16,235 nucleotides of DNA from Vulcanimicrobiota bacterium (GTDB taxonomy: Bacteria > Vulcanimicrobiota > Vulcanimicrobiia > Vulcanimicrobiales > Vulcanimicrobiaceae): NCBI GenBank assembly GCA_014304965.1, contig JACRTZ010000280.1, positions 1 through 16,235 of the forward strand, written 5' to 3'. The translations under genes and the position numbers were made by a program. Shown in pieces: positions 6,049-12,664 of the stretch. The notes under the pieces were generated by a model, which did not search any database, was not told the DNA's origin, and saw only the letters and a list, made by a program, of their open reading frames with translations. Within the stretch, counting starts at the first letter, position 1; the number at the start of each line of letters is the position of its first letter.

Positions 6049-7887
6049 GTGGATCGTGCGATCGGCGCGCTCGTCGAACCGATCTGTTCGCTCCTGATCG
6101 TCGTGGAGGTTGCTATCCTCGCGACCGGCGTGTTCAGCCGGTACGTGATGGGCAGCGCGCTGTCGTGGACGGACGAACTCGCGACGCTGCTCTTCATTTG
6201 GTTGACCATGCTCGGCGCGGTCCTGGCCTATCGCCGCTCCGAGCACATGCGGCTGACCGCGTTCGAGCGTTCCGCGTCGCCGCGCGTGCGCGCGTGGCTC
6301 GAAACGATCTCCGCCGCGGTGGTCGCGATCTTTTGCATCGAGTTATTGTACGCGACGCTCTGGCCGATCGGTCCGCGTTTTTCCGCGAGTTATTTTGGGC
6401 AGCAACTGGTGGACCACACGCCGGCGCTGCACTTGGCGCGCACCTGGAATGTCGCGGCCATCGTGGTCGGGCTCGTACTGATCTTGGTCCTTGCGATCAC
6501 GCGCCTGAGCGACGTGGACGGCCGCCGCGTTGCGGTAGTGTTCGGCGCGGCCGTCCTGTTGTCGCTCGCCGCGTACGCGAGCCGCGGTGCGCTCGTCTCG
6601 CTCGGCAACTGGAATCTGGTGCTCTTTTTCGTCGTGCTGGTCGGCGCTTTCATCACGATCGGCGTGCCGATCGCGTTTGCGTTCGGGGTCGGAACGCTCA
6701 GCTATCTCGCGCTCGCGACGAGCGTGCCGGTCTCGACGATCTCGGGCCGGATGGACGAAGGCATCGGCAACCTCGTGCTGCTTGCGGTGCCGCTCTTCGT
6801 GCTGCTCGGCTTGTTGATGGAAAACGCCGGCATCGCCAAGCGGCTGGTGGATTTCATCGCGAGCTTCATCGCGCACGTTCGCGGCGGTCTCGGCATCGTC
6901 TTGCTGTTCGCGATGTATTTGGTCTCCGGGATCAGCGGGTCGAAGGCCGCCGACATGGCCGCGGTCGCCCCGGTGCTTTTTCCGGAGATGGAACGTCGCG
7001 GGCAAGAACGCTCGGAGATGATCGCGCTGCTCGCAAGCTCGGGCGCGATGGCCGAGACGATTCCGCCGAGTCTCGTGCTCATCATCATCGGCTCGGTCTG
7101 CGGCGTGTCGATCGCGGCGCTCTTTACGGCCGGTCTGCTGCCGGCGGCAATCGCCGCGCTCGCGCTCGTCGTGGTCGTCCTTCTGCGTTCGGGTGGGGAT
7201 CGCAAAGAGTTTGCGGCGCGGCCGCGCCTCGCGACGATCGCGAAGCTGTTCGTCATCGCCATTCCGGGTCTCGCGTTACCGCTCTTGATTCGCGCCTTCG
7301 TGCTCGGCGGCGTCGCGACCGCGACCGAGGTTTCGACTGCCGGCATCATCTACGTGTTACTCGTCGGGGCGTTCGTGTATCGCGAGCTCGATTGGCGCCG
7401 CTTTCCCGCAATCTTGCGCGAAACCGCATCGCTCACCGGCGCCATCATGCTGATCATCGCAGCGGCAACGGCGATGGGCTGGGCGCTGACGCAATCCGGT
7501 TTTGCGCAGCAACTCGCCGATGCGCTCGGTCACGCGCCGGGCGGCAAGAACGGCTTCATGCTGCTCTCCGTCGTGCTCTTCATCGTGCTCGGCTCGGTGC
7601 TCGAGGGCATTCCGGCCATCGTGCTGTTCGGGCCGTTGCTCTTTCCGATTGCGGAGCACGCCGGCATCAATCAAGTACACTACGCCATCGTCGTCGTGCT
7701 TGCGATGGGCGTGGGACTGTTTGCGCCACCGCTCGGCGTCGGCTATTACGCGGCGTGCGCGATCGGCCGCTGCGAACCCGATCGAGCCGCCGGCCGGATC
7801 GTGCCGTATCTCGCGGCGCTCGTCGTCGCGCTCTTGATCGTCGCGTTCGTGCCCTGGATTTCGCTCGGCTTTTTGCATACGACGTAA
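6049..7887 (+). CDS. Fused TRAP transporter permease (DctQ-DctM)
   Basis: An integral membrane protein of 612 residues that fuses the small DctQ subunit (about 1-165, four helices) to the large transporting DctM subunit (about 185-612). DctQ marks are VFSRYVMGSALSWTDELA (residues 28-45) and LLFIWLTMLGA. DctM marks are MDEGIGN, LAVPLFVLLGLLMENAGIAKRL, SGISGSKAADMAAVAPVL, PPSLVLIIIGS and, near the end, LEGIPAIVLFGPLLFP and FAPPLGVGYYAAC. Together with DctP it makes a Na+- or H+-driven importer. The start is uncertain. The frame is open back to about 5956, and LRRRWTAGVD just before the GTG looks coding-like, but the only conventional start is GTG 6049, which has weak ribosome binding and a hairpin immediately upstream. 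Confidence 0.92.
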   Translation: MDRAIGALVEPICSLLIVVEVAILATGVFSRYVMGSALSWTDELATLLFIWLTMLGAVLAYRRSEHMRLTAFERSASPRVRAWLETISAAVVAIFCIELLYATLWPIGPRFSASYFGQQLVDHTPALHLARTWNVAAIVVGLVLILVLAITRLSDVDGRRVAVVFGAAVLLSLAAYASRGALVSLGNWNLVLFFVVLVGAFITIGVPIAFAFGVGTLSYLALATSVPVSTISGRMDEGIGNLVLLAVPLFVLLGLLMENAGIAKRLVDFIASFIAHVRGGLGIVLLFAMYLVSGISGSKAADMAAVAPVLFPEMERRGQERSEMIALLASSGAMAETIPPSLVLIIIGSVCGVSIAALFTAGLLPAAIAALALVVVVLLRSGGDRKEFAARPRLATIAKLFVIAIPGLALPLLIRAFVLGGVATATEVSTAGIIYVLLVGAFVYRELDWRRFPAILRETASLTGAIMLIIAAATAMGWALTQSGFAQQLADALGHAPGGKNGFMLLSVVLFIVLGSVLEGIPAIVLFGPLLFPIAEHAGINQVHYAIVVVLAMGVGLFAPPLGVGYYAACAIGRCEPDRAAGRIVPYLAALVVALLIVAFVPWISLGFLHTT

Positions 7888-8040
7888 AAGCCGCCCGTTG
7901 GTCTTCCTCGCGGCGCAGAGCTTGCCGGTTCCTCGGCCGAGCGAGCAACCTCGGGGAACCGCACCGGCACTGCCGCCGTTCATAAGGATAGCGTCCGCCG
8001 CGGCCGTTTAGGTCCGCGCGGAACGGGGAGAGGAATCATC
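7888..8040 (+). promoter_or_regulatory. Structured intergenic leader of the stalk-domain gene
   Basis: These 153 bases contain two hairpins. CGGTTCC (7926-7932) pairs with GGAACCG (7955-7961) and extends inward by four weaker pairs (7933-7936 with 7951-7954). TCCGCCGCGG (7994-8003) pairs with CCGCGCGGA (8014-8022) with one bulged C, around a 10-base loop. The second ends 2 bases before the Shine-Dalgarno GGGGAGAGG (8025-8033), which lies 7 bases ahead of the GTG start. The first may close the TRAP operon, though no T-run follows. I see no convincing promoter boxes and no match to a riboswitch class I know. Confidence 0.5.
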
Positions 8041-9015
8041 GTGCACATTTTCGGGATTTTCCGCAGGCCGCTGGCCGCGGGTGGAACGGCCGCCGCGATT
8101 CTGGCAACGGCCCTGGCCGCAAGCGCTCAGGTCGCCGTCAGCATCAACGGCACGCCCGCCACATTTTCGCCACCGCCGATCGAACGCGCGGGGCGCATCT
8201 TCGTTCCGCTCCGCGGCGTATTCGAACGCCTCGGCGCGAGCGTCGTCTACGCAAACGGCGTGATCAACGCCCACGCGCCGGGCAAAGACATTTCGCTCAA
8301 GGTCGGTTCGAATCTGGCGACCGTCAACGGCGTCGCGCAGGCGATCGACACGCCGCCCTTCATTGAGGGCGCGAGCACGTACGTGCCGTTGCGCTTCGTC
8401 TCGCAAGCGCTCGGCGCAACCGTGAGCTACGAGCAGATCAGCCGCTCGGTCGCGATCAACACGCCGCAAGCGCCGGCCGCGACGCCGGTTCCCGGGGCAG
8501 CGACGCTCAATTCGGGCGTAAACCTGAACGGCTCGATGCAGACCGACATCAGCAGCGCGACCGCGCACGTCGGCGACACATTTGCCGTCAACCTCGTGCC
8601 GCCATATCCCAACGATGACACGACCTTCGCAAACGCATATCTCGTCGGTCACGTGAGCGACGTCGTCAAAGCCGGTCAAGGCCGTAAGGCGCAACTGCAG
8701 CTCGCATTCGACAAGATCGTTTTTCCTGATGGTCACACGCTGCCGGTCGCTGCGCACGTCACCGGCGTGCAAGAAAAGAAGGGCAGCGCTATCGCGCAGC
8801 AAGCCGCGGGCGCGCTCGGCGGCATGATCGTCGGAAACATCATCGGCAAGACCGTGCTGCACACGAACGTCGGCGGAGCGATCGGCGCGGCCGGTGGCTT
8901 CCTCTACGCGAACAACCTCAAGACCGACGTCACGATTCCGAAGTCTTCAAGCGTGACGATTCAAACCGAACAGCCGCGACGCCAGTCGACGGCCACGATG
9001 GCCCCGGTCCGCTAG
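8041..9015 (+). CDS. Exported stalk-domain (copper amine oxidase N-terminal-like) protein
   Basis: A secreted protein of 324 residues; its start is GTG 8041, set by the strong GGGGAGAGG. A signal peptide covers about 1-29 (RRPLAAGG, a hydrophobic run, then ALAASAQ). One Cu_amine_oxidN1-type unit follows at about 31-140, with the paired hallmarks FVPLRGVFERLGA (54-66) and YVPLRFVSQALGA (114-126). Despite its name, this domain is not enzymatic; it is common in surface and wall-associated proteins. A Pro/Ala linker leads to a second region (about 160-312) that I do not recognise. It has beta-type patterns (HVGDTFAVNLVPPYP, GRKAQLQLAFDKIVF) and a Gly-rich hydrophobic segment (258-290) that could insert into or pack on a membrane. 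It appears to be a single-gene unit with its own leader and terminator. Confidence 0.85.
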   Translation: MHIFGIFRRPLAAGGTAAAILATALAASAQVAVSINGTPATFSPPPIERAGRIFVPLRGVFERLGASVVYANGVINAHAPGKDISLKVGSNLATVNGVAQAIDTPPFIEGASTYVPLRFVSQALGATVSYEQISRSVAINTPQAPAATPVPGAATLNSGVNLNGSMQTDISSATAHVGDTFAVNLVPPYPNDDTTFANAYLVGHVSDVVKAGQGRKAQLQLAFDKIVFPDGHTLPVAAHVTGVQEKKGSAIAQQAAGALGGMIVGNIIGKTVLHTNVGGAIGAAGGFLYANNLKTDVTIPKSSSVTIQTEQPRRQSTATMAPVR

Positions 9016-9034
9016 CGCTGACCCGCTAGCGCTG
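9010..9034 (+). repeat. Short tandem duplication over the stop codon
   Basis: CCGCTAGCGCTG occurs with its last base at 9020 and again at 9023-9034, two bases apart. The first copy includes the TAG stop of the stalk-domain gene, and both contain the overlapping palindromes GCTAGC and AGCGCT. A small local duplication is the simplest explanation. Confidence 0.6.
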
Positions 9035-9046
9035 TACTAGTCGAAC

Positions 9047-9083
9047 GAGCGGCCGAGGGGAAACTCTCGGCCGCTTGCTTTTC
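9047..9083 (+). terminator. Intrinsic terminator after the stalk-domain gene
   Basis: The arms 9047-9059 and 9064-9076 pair over 13 positions, including outer and inner G-T pairs (core GCGGCCGAG with CTCGGCCGC), around a GAAA tetraloop at 9060-9063. The 3' arm runs straight into TTGCTTTT. This is a textbook Rho-independent terminator and the only one I see in the window. Confidence 0.92.
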
Positions 9084-9151
9084 CCGAAAGGCCGCGCCGT
9101 ACCGGATCAGAACTGCTCTCGGGCGATGGGTGCTTTCCGAAAAGACGCGGC

Positions 9152-10048
9152 GTGAAAACGGCGATCCTGGTCGCTCATGCGACCGCGCGCCAAGTTGCGG
9201 ACGAGCTGAAACTTGCTCGCTCCGCCCTCGTCGAACGCGGTGTGGAGCTGCTCGAAATGCACGTCGTCGAAAGCGATAAGCGCTTGCGCAAAGCCGTCCG
9301 GCGCGCCATCCACAAAGCGCCCGACGTCGTGATCGTCGCCGGCGGCGACGGCACGATGACCAAGGTGGTCGGCGAATTCGCTTGGTCCGGAGCGGTCCTC
9401 GGCGTTCTGCCGCTCGGCACGGGAAATAGTTTTTCGCTCAGCCTCGGCATCGGCTCCGACATCGAGCGCGCGGCTGACGCGATCGCTCGCGGCGAGATCG
9501 TCAAGGTGGACCTCGGGACGATCGACGACGGCTACTTCGCAAACTTTGCGACGATCGGCTTCGCTTCGGTCGTCGCGGGCCAAACGCCGAAGCCGCTCAA
9601 ACGGCTTTTCGGCGCGCTCGCCTACGTGTTCGCGGGGATCCTGCCGTTTCTGCGGGCGCAAAGTTTTCGCTGCAGAGTGAAAGCCGAGAACGAAACGCTC
9701 GACTTCGAAACCTATCAGGCAATCGTCGCGAGCGGGCGCTACTTCGGGAAGTCGCCGGTCACCCCCGACGCAAGCGTGGAAAGCGGAAAGCTCGCTTTCT
9801 TTGCAACGACCGATGCGGGCCCGCTCGATCTTGCGACGACCTACCTTGCGCTCGTGACCCAGCGTCAAACCTTGCTCGCAAACGGCCATGTGCTCTCGTC
9901 GGAAACGCTCAAGATCCGCACCTGGCCGCGACAGCGCATCTCCATTGACGGTTCGCCGTTCGGCAAGACGCCCGTGCGGCTCGGCGTTGCGGCGAAAGCC
10001 TTGCGCGTCATGCTCTCGGCACAGCCCCCGGGTACGATAGCTTCATGA
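9152..10048 (+). CDS. Diacylglycerol kinase/YegS-type lipid kinase
   Basis: A 298-residue member of the DAGK catalytic-domain family, which phosphorylates a lipid hydroxyl (diacylglycerol, sphingoid base or similar) using ATP. The nucleotide-binding GGDGT is at 64-68 and PLGTGNSF at 87-94, the expected spacing; the C-terminal beta-sandwich lobe follows (FANFATIGF, then ASGRYFGKSPVTPDA and ISIDGSPFGKTPVRL). The N-terminal NPxSG-type motif is replaced by LVAHATA, so it is a divergent member. GTG 9152 is the only start in the open frame before the first conserved strand, although its Shine-Dalgarno is weak. Its TGA overlaps the ATG of the PAP2 phosphatase, so the two are co-translated and a linked role in lipid-phosphate turnover is likely. 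The actual lipid cannot be told. Confidence 0.9.
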   Translation: MKTAILVAHATARQVADELKLARSALVERGVELLEMHVVESDKRLRKAVRRAIHKAPDVVIVAGGDGTMTKVVGEFAWSGAVLGVLPLGTGNSFSLSLGIGSDIERAADAIARGEIVKVDLGTIDDGYFANFATIGFASVVAGQTPKPLKRLFGALAYVFAGILPFLRAQSFRCRVKAENETLDFETYQAIVASGRYFGKSPVTPDASVESGKLAFFATTDAGPLDLATTYLALVTQRQTLLANGHVLSSETLKIRTWPRQRISIDGSPFGKTPVRLGVAAKALRVMLSAQPPGTIAS

Positions 10049-10671
10049 CGACTCCACTTCGCTGGGCGCTCGCGGCGCTTCTCGCATTTGCCGCATTCCT
10101 CGGGCTCGGCGCGCTCGTCGCCCGCAAGCCGCCGCTCGGGGCGGACGTCGAAGCCGCGGACCTCTGGCTCGGACGTGGCACCGAGGCGGCTTGGTGGCTC
10201 ACGCAGTCGGGCTATGGCATCTTTTTGGCGGCCCTCGGACTGCTCGCCCTCGGCGTGACGATCGTGCTGCACACCGGGGTCCGCCGCACCTTGCTGATCG
10301 TCGCCGCGCAAGTTGCTTCGCAGGCCGCCACGGGCGGCTTTAAGATCGTTTTTGCCCGGCCGCGGCCCGACCATTGGCTGGTCCGGCACGAGCCGGCCTT
10401 CTCGTATCCGAGCGGCCACGCCGTCACCGCGGTCGTGTTCTACTGCGGCCTGGCCGCTGTCGCGCTCGGCCTGCCGATTCCGCGCGCTGCCCGCCTAGTC
10501 GCCGGCTTCGCGCTCGTCGGCTGGGCCATCGGAGTCGCTTGGTCCCGGGTCGCGCTCGGCGCCCACAACGTCACCGACGTCCTGGGGGGCGTCCTCTTCG
10601 GGACGGCTTGGTTTTGCGTCGTGGCGGCCGTGGACGCCCTCGTGCGCGAGCGGCGGCCCGCCCGGGCCTGA
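10045..10671 (+). CDS. PAP2-family membrane phosphatase
   Basis: A 208-residue membrane protein with six predicted helices and all three PAP2 signature motifs: K100...R105-P106 in KIVFARPRPD, YPSGHA with H125, and SRVALGAHNVTD (167-178) with the catalytic H174 and D178. It removes phosphate from a lipid phosphate or isoprenyl diphosphate at the outer face of the membrane; phosphatidic acid, phosphatidylglycerol phosphate and undecaprenyl diphosphate are known family substrates. The ATG overlaps the lipid kinase stop (ATGA). Pairing a lipid kinase with a lipid phosphatase suggests control of the level of one phospholipid species or recycling of a carrier lipid. Eight bases later the small charged gene begins. 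Confidence 0.93.
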   Translation: MTTPLRWALAALLAFAAFLGLGALVARKPPLGADVEAADLWLGRGTEAAWWLTQSGYGIFLAALGLLALGVTIVLHTGVRRTLLIVAAQVASQAATGGFKIVFARPRPDHWLVRHEPAFSYPSGHAVTAVVFYCGLAAVALGLPIPRAARLVAGFALVGWAIGVAWSRVALGAHNVTDVLGGVLFGTAWFCVVAAVDALVRERRPARA

Positions 10672-10679
10672 GGCCTCCA

Positions 10680-10859
10680 TTGGCGCGCAAACCCAAGAAA
10701 CCCAAGAAACGGAAGCCGAAAACCGTGCCGCGCTTGGGGCCGCCCGAGAACCTGCGGCCCGCCGGCGCCCACGCCGACAAGCGCAAACGCTTACGCGAGC
10801 GGGCGGAGCGGCTGGAAATTGAGGCCGAGCAGCGGCCCGACAACGTCAAGGCCGGCTGA
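10680..10859 (+). CDS. Small highly charged protein of unknown function (59 residues)
   Basis: The frame starts at TTG 10680 with GAGG (10670-10673) overlapping the PAP2 stop and 6 bases of spacing, and ends with TGA at 10857-10859. The product begins with a Lys/Pro-rich tract (MARKPKKPKKRKPK), has a middle PRLGPPENLRPAGAH, and ends with a charged helix-prone stretch (DKRKRLRERAERLEIEAEQR). The basic start could contact nucleic acid, anionic lipid or the ribosome. Its A/AAG-rich codons differ from the GC-rich usage of neighbours only because it has so many lysines. It fits tightly between PAP2 and the sensor kinase in the same direction. I know no family for it; it could be non-coding by chance, but the ribosome binding site and spacing argue for a gene. 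Confidence 0.6.
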   Translation: MARKPKKPKKRKPKTVPRLGPPENLRPAGAHADKRKRLRERAERLEIEAEQRPDNVKAG

Positions 10860-10872
10860 GCGCGCGCCGATA

Positions 10873-10895
10873 TCCGGAAAAGAGAGGTTTCCGGA
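10873..10895 (+). promoter_or_regulatory. Perfect dyad with the ribosome binding site in its loop
   Basis: TCCGGAAA (10873-10880) and TTTCCGGA (10888-10895) are perfect 8-base inverted repeats separated by AGAGAGG (10881-10887), the best Shine-Dalgarno for the kinase start at ATG 10900. As RNA this is a hairpin presenting the ribosome binding site in a 7-base loop. As DNA it could be an operator for a dimeric repressor. Confidence 0.6.
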
Positions 10896-10899
10896 ACGA

Positions 10900-12642
10900 A
10901 TGGATGCTGCCCTGAACCCCGCGCCCGGCGCGCCCCCGAGCCGGCCGCCAATCCTCGCCGTCGCGATGCCGGCCGCCGGGCTTGTTTTCGTCGCCATCGC
11001 CCTCAGCGATCTCGCTTCCCATGCGCGGTTGACGATTTCTTCCGCGGAACTGTGGACCATGAGCGCGCTCGGAACCGGCGGCATCGTCGTGTTTTTCCTC
11101 AGCCTCCTCTTTAGCGTCGGCGGCCGGCAGCGCGAACTCGCCGGGGTGGCCGAGGGTCTGAGCCGCGAGTATCACGCGCTCGAGGAGCAAACCCATTCCC
11201 TCGAGGCCGCCAAGCGCGACGTCGAAGCCGTGCTCGATTCGGTGCCTTCCCGCCTGCTGTTGATCGACGGCACTTATCGCATCGCCGGCTCGTATTCGAG
11301 CGAACTCGAATCCATTTTCTCGCATCGCGAGGAGGACGAAGGGAACTTCCTCAACGTGCTGCGCCGCCTATTGCCCGAAGCGAAGTTCAAGGCGGCGCGC
11401 GACTATCTCGCAACCTTGTTCGAGTCCGGCGGCGACGAACGCGCCCTCGCCGACCGCAATCCGTTGCGCGAAGTCGAAGTCACGGCGAGCGCTTCGGACG
11501 GCGCGATCGCGTTGCGCAGTCTCGATTTTCATTTTCGCCGCATCGTTGAGAACGGCGCGGTCGAGCGGGTGCTGGTCAGCGTCGAAGACGCAACCGACCG
11601 CTTCGAGCGCGACCGGCAGCTGCGCGAAGGCGATCAACGCAAGGTCAAACAATTCGATCTCTTGCTCGGCATCATGCATGTCGAACCGCGGGCTCTCGAA
11701 CGTTTCGTGCAGACCGCGCGCGAGCAGTTGAGCGGCATCGACGAGGCGCTGCGCGCATCCGACTTCGCCTCCGCGGCCGGAAACCGCGTGGCGCTGCTGC
11801 GCCAGCGGCTCGACACCGTTTTGCGGCGCGTGCGCGACATCAAGGATAGCGCCACGCTGCTGCGGCTGGCGCACTTCGAGCGGCGCGCGCTCGATTACGA
11901 ACGTCACGTGCTCGATCTCAAGAGTCGCACGGCTCCGCTCGGCGGCGACGACTTCCTGAGCTTGATCATCGCACAGGCCGAATTCCGTAGCGAACTCGAG
12001 GAGTTGGCGTGCTTGCGCGTGCGCCTGGCCGGCTTGCGTCGCGCCGCGCGCGTGCACGAAGAGATCGGCGACGATCTCACCATCTCGGTATCGCAGGTCG
12101 CAGCCGAACTCGCCGCTTCGCAAGGCAAAGAGATCGTCATTGAAACCGACGGGTTCGATACGCGTTCTTTACCGGCCGAGCGGCGGCTCGTCGTGAAGGA
12201 CGTCCTGCTCGAACTTACGCGAAATGCGGTCGTTCACGGCATCGAGGATCCCGCCACGCGCGAAGCCGCCGGCAAGCCCCGTGCCGGAACGATCTCCATT
12301 TCGCAGGCCGACGCCGCCCCGGGTCACTTCGCCTTCGCGTTTCGCGACGACGGCCGCGGGCTCGACCCCGCGCGCATCAAAGAGCGCGCGATCGCGGCCG
12401 GCCTGATCGACTCCGAGCGCGCTTCGATGCTCGACGATTCCGAGGTTGCGGGCTTCATTTTTTCTCCGGAGTTCACGACCGCGGCGAACACCGGCTTCGA
12501 AACGTTCCGCGGCATGGGTCTCGCCGTCGTCAAACAACGCGTCGTGGACGAGTGCGGCGGCACGATCACGATCGACGCCGAGAGCGGCACGTTCTGCGAG
12601 TTCACATTCGCGCTTCCCGGAGTCCGCGCCGAAGTTTTCTAG
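10900..12642 (+). CDS. Membrane-bound PAS sensor with CheA-like ATPase domain; phospho-acceptor His apparently missing
   Basis: A 580-residue protein. Two membrane helices lie at about 16-38 and 58-75 with a short outside loop, then a coiled segment (78-108), a PAS-like domain (about 108-232; VLDSVPSRLLLIDG...VSVEDATDRFERD), an HPt-like helical region (about 255-372) and a CheA-type HATPase (about 400-573). The ATP site looks intact: N-box ELTRNAVVHGIED (N442, H446), DDGRGLD (483-489), FIFSPEFTTAA and GMGLAVV (538-544). In the HPt region RDIKDSA (312-318) aligns with the usual HTLKGSA, so R312 takes the place of the phosphorylated His. It ends right after the ATPase, with no CheW-like domain. 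ATG 10900 is preferred over an upstream start inside the small charged gene. No response regulator is next to it. Confidence 0.8.
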   Translation: MDAALNPAPGAPPSRPPILAVAMPAAGLVFVAIALSDLASHARLTISSAELWTMSALGTGGIVVFFLSLLFSVGGRQRELAGVAEGLSREYHALEEQTHSLEAAKRDVEAVLDSVPSRLLLIDGTYRIAGSYSSELESIFSHREEDEGNFLNVLRRLLPEAKFKAARDYLATLFESGGDERALADRNPLREVEVTASASDGAIALRSLDFHFRRIVENGAVERVLVSVEDATDRFERDRQLREGDQRKVKQFDLLLGIMHVEPRALERFVQTAREQLSGIDEALRASDFASAAGNRVALLRQRLDTVLRRVRDIKDSATLLRLAHFERRALDYERHVLDLKSRTAPLGGDDFLSLIIAQAEFRSELEELACLRVRLAGLRRAARVHEEIGDDLTISVSQVAAELAASQGKEIVIETDGFDTRSLPAERRLVVKDVLLELTRNAVVHGIEDPATREAAGKPRAGTISISQADAAPGHFAFAFRDDGRGLDPARIKERAIAAGLIDSERASMLDDSEVAGFIFSPEFTTAANTGFETFRGMGLAVVKQRVVDECGGTITIDAESGTFCEFTFALPGVRAEVF

Positions 12643-12664
12643 CGGCCCCGGTTCCGGTCGGACG

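Noticed and set aside
6036..7985. A 649-residue plus-strand frame overlapping DctQM
   Set aside because: The product is mostly Arg-rich and non-hydrophobic; the other frame encodes clear TRAP permease motifs throughout.
12643..12664. Bidirectional terminator between the convergent kinase and coiled-coil genes
   Set aside because: Only a short CCGG-type pairing is visible in the 22 bases and there is no T-run on either strand.
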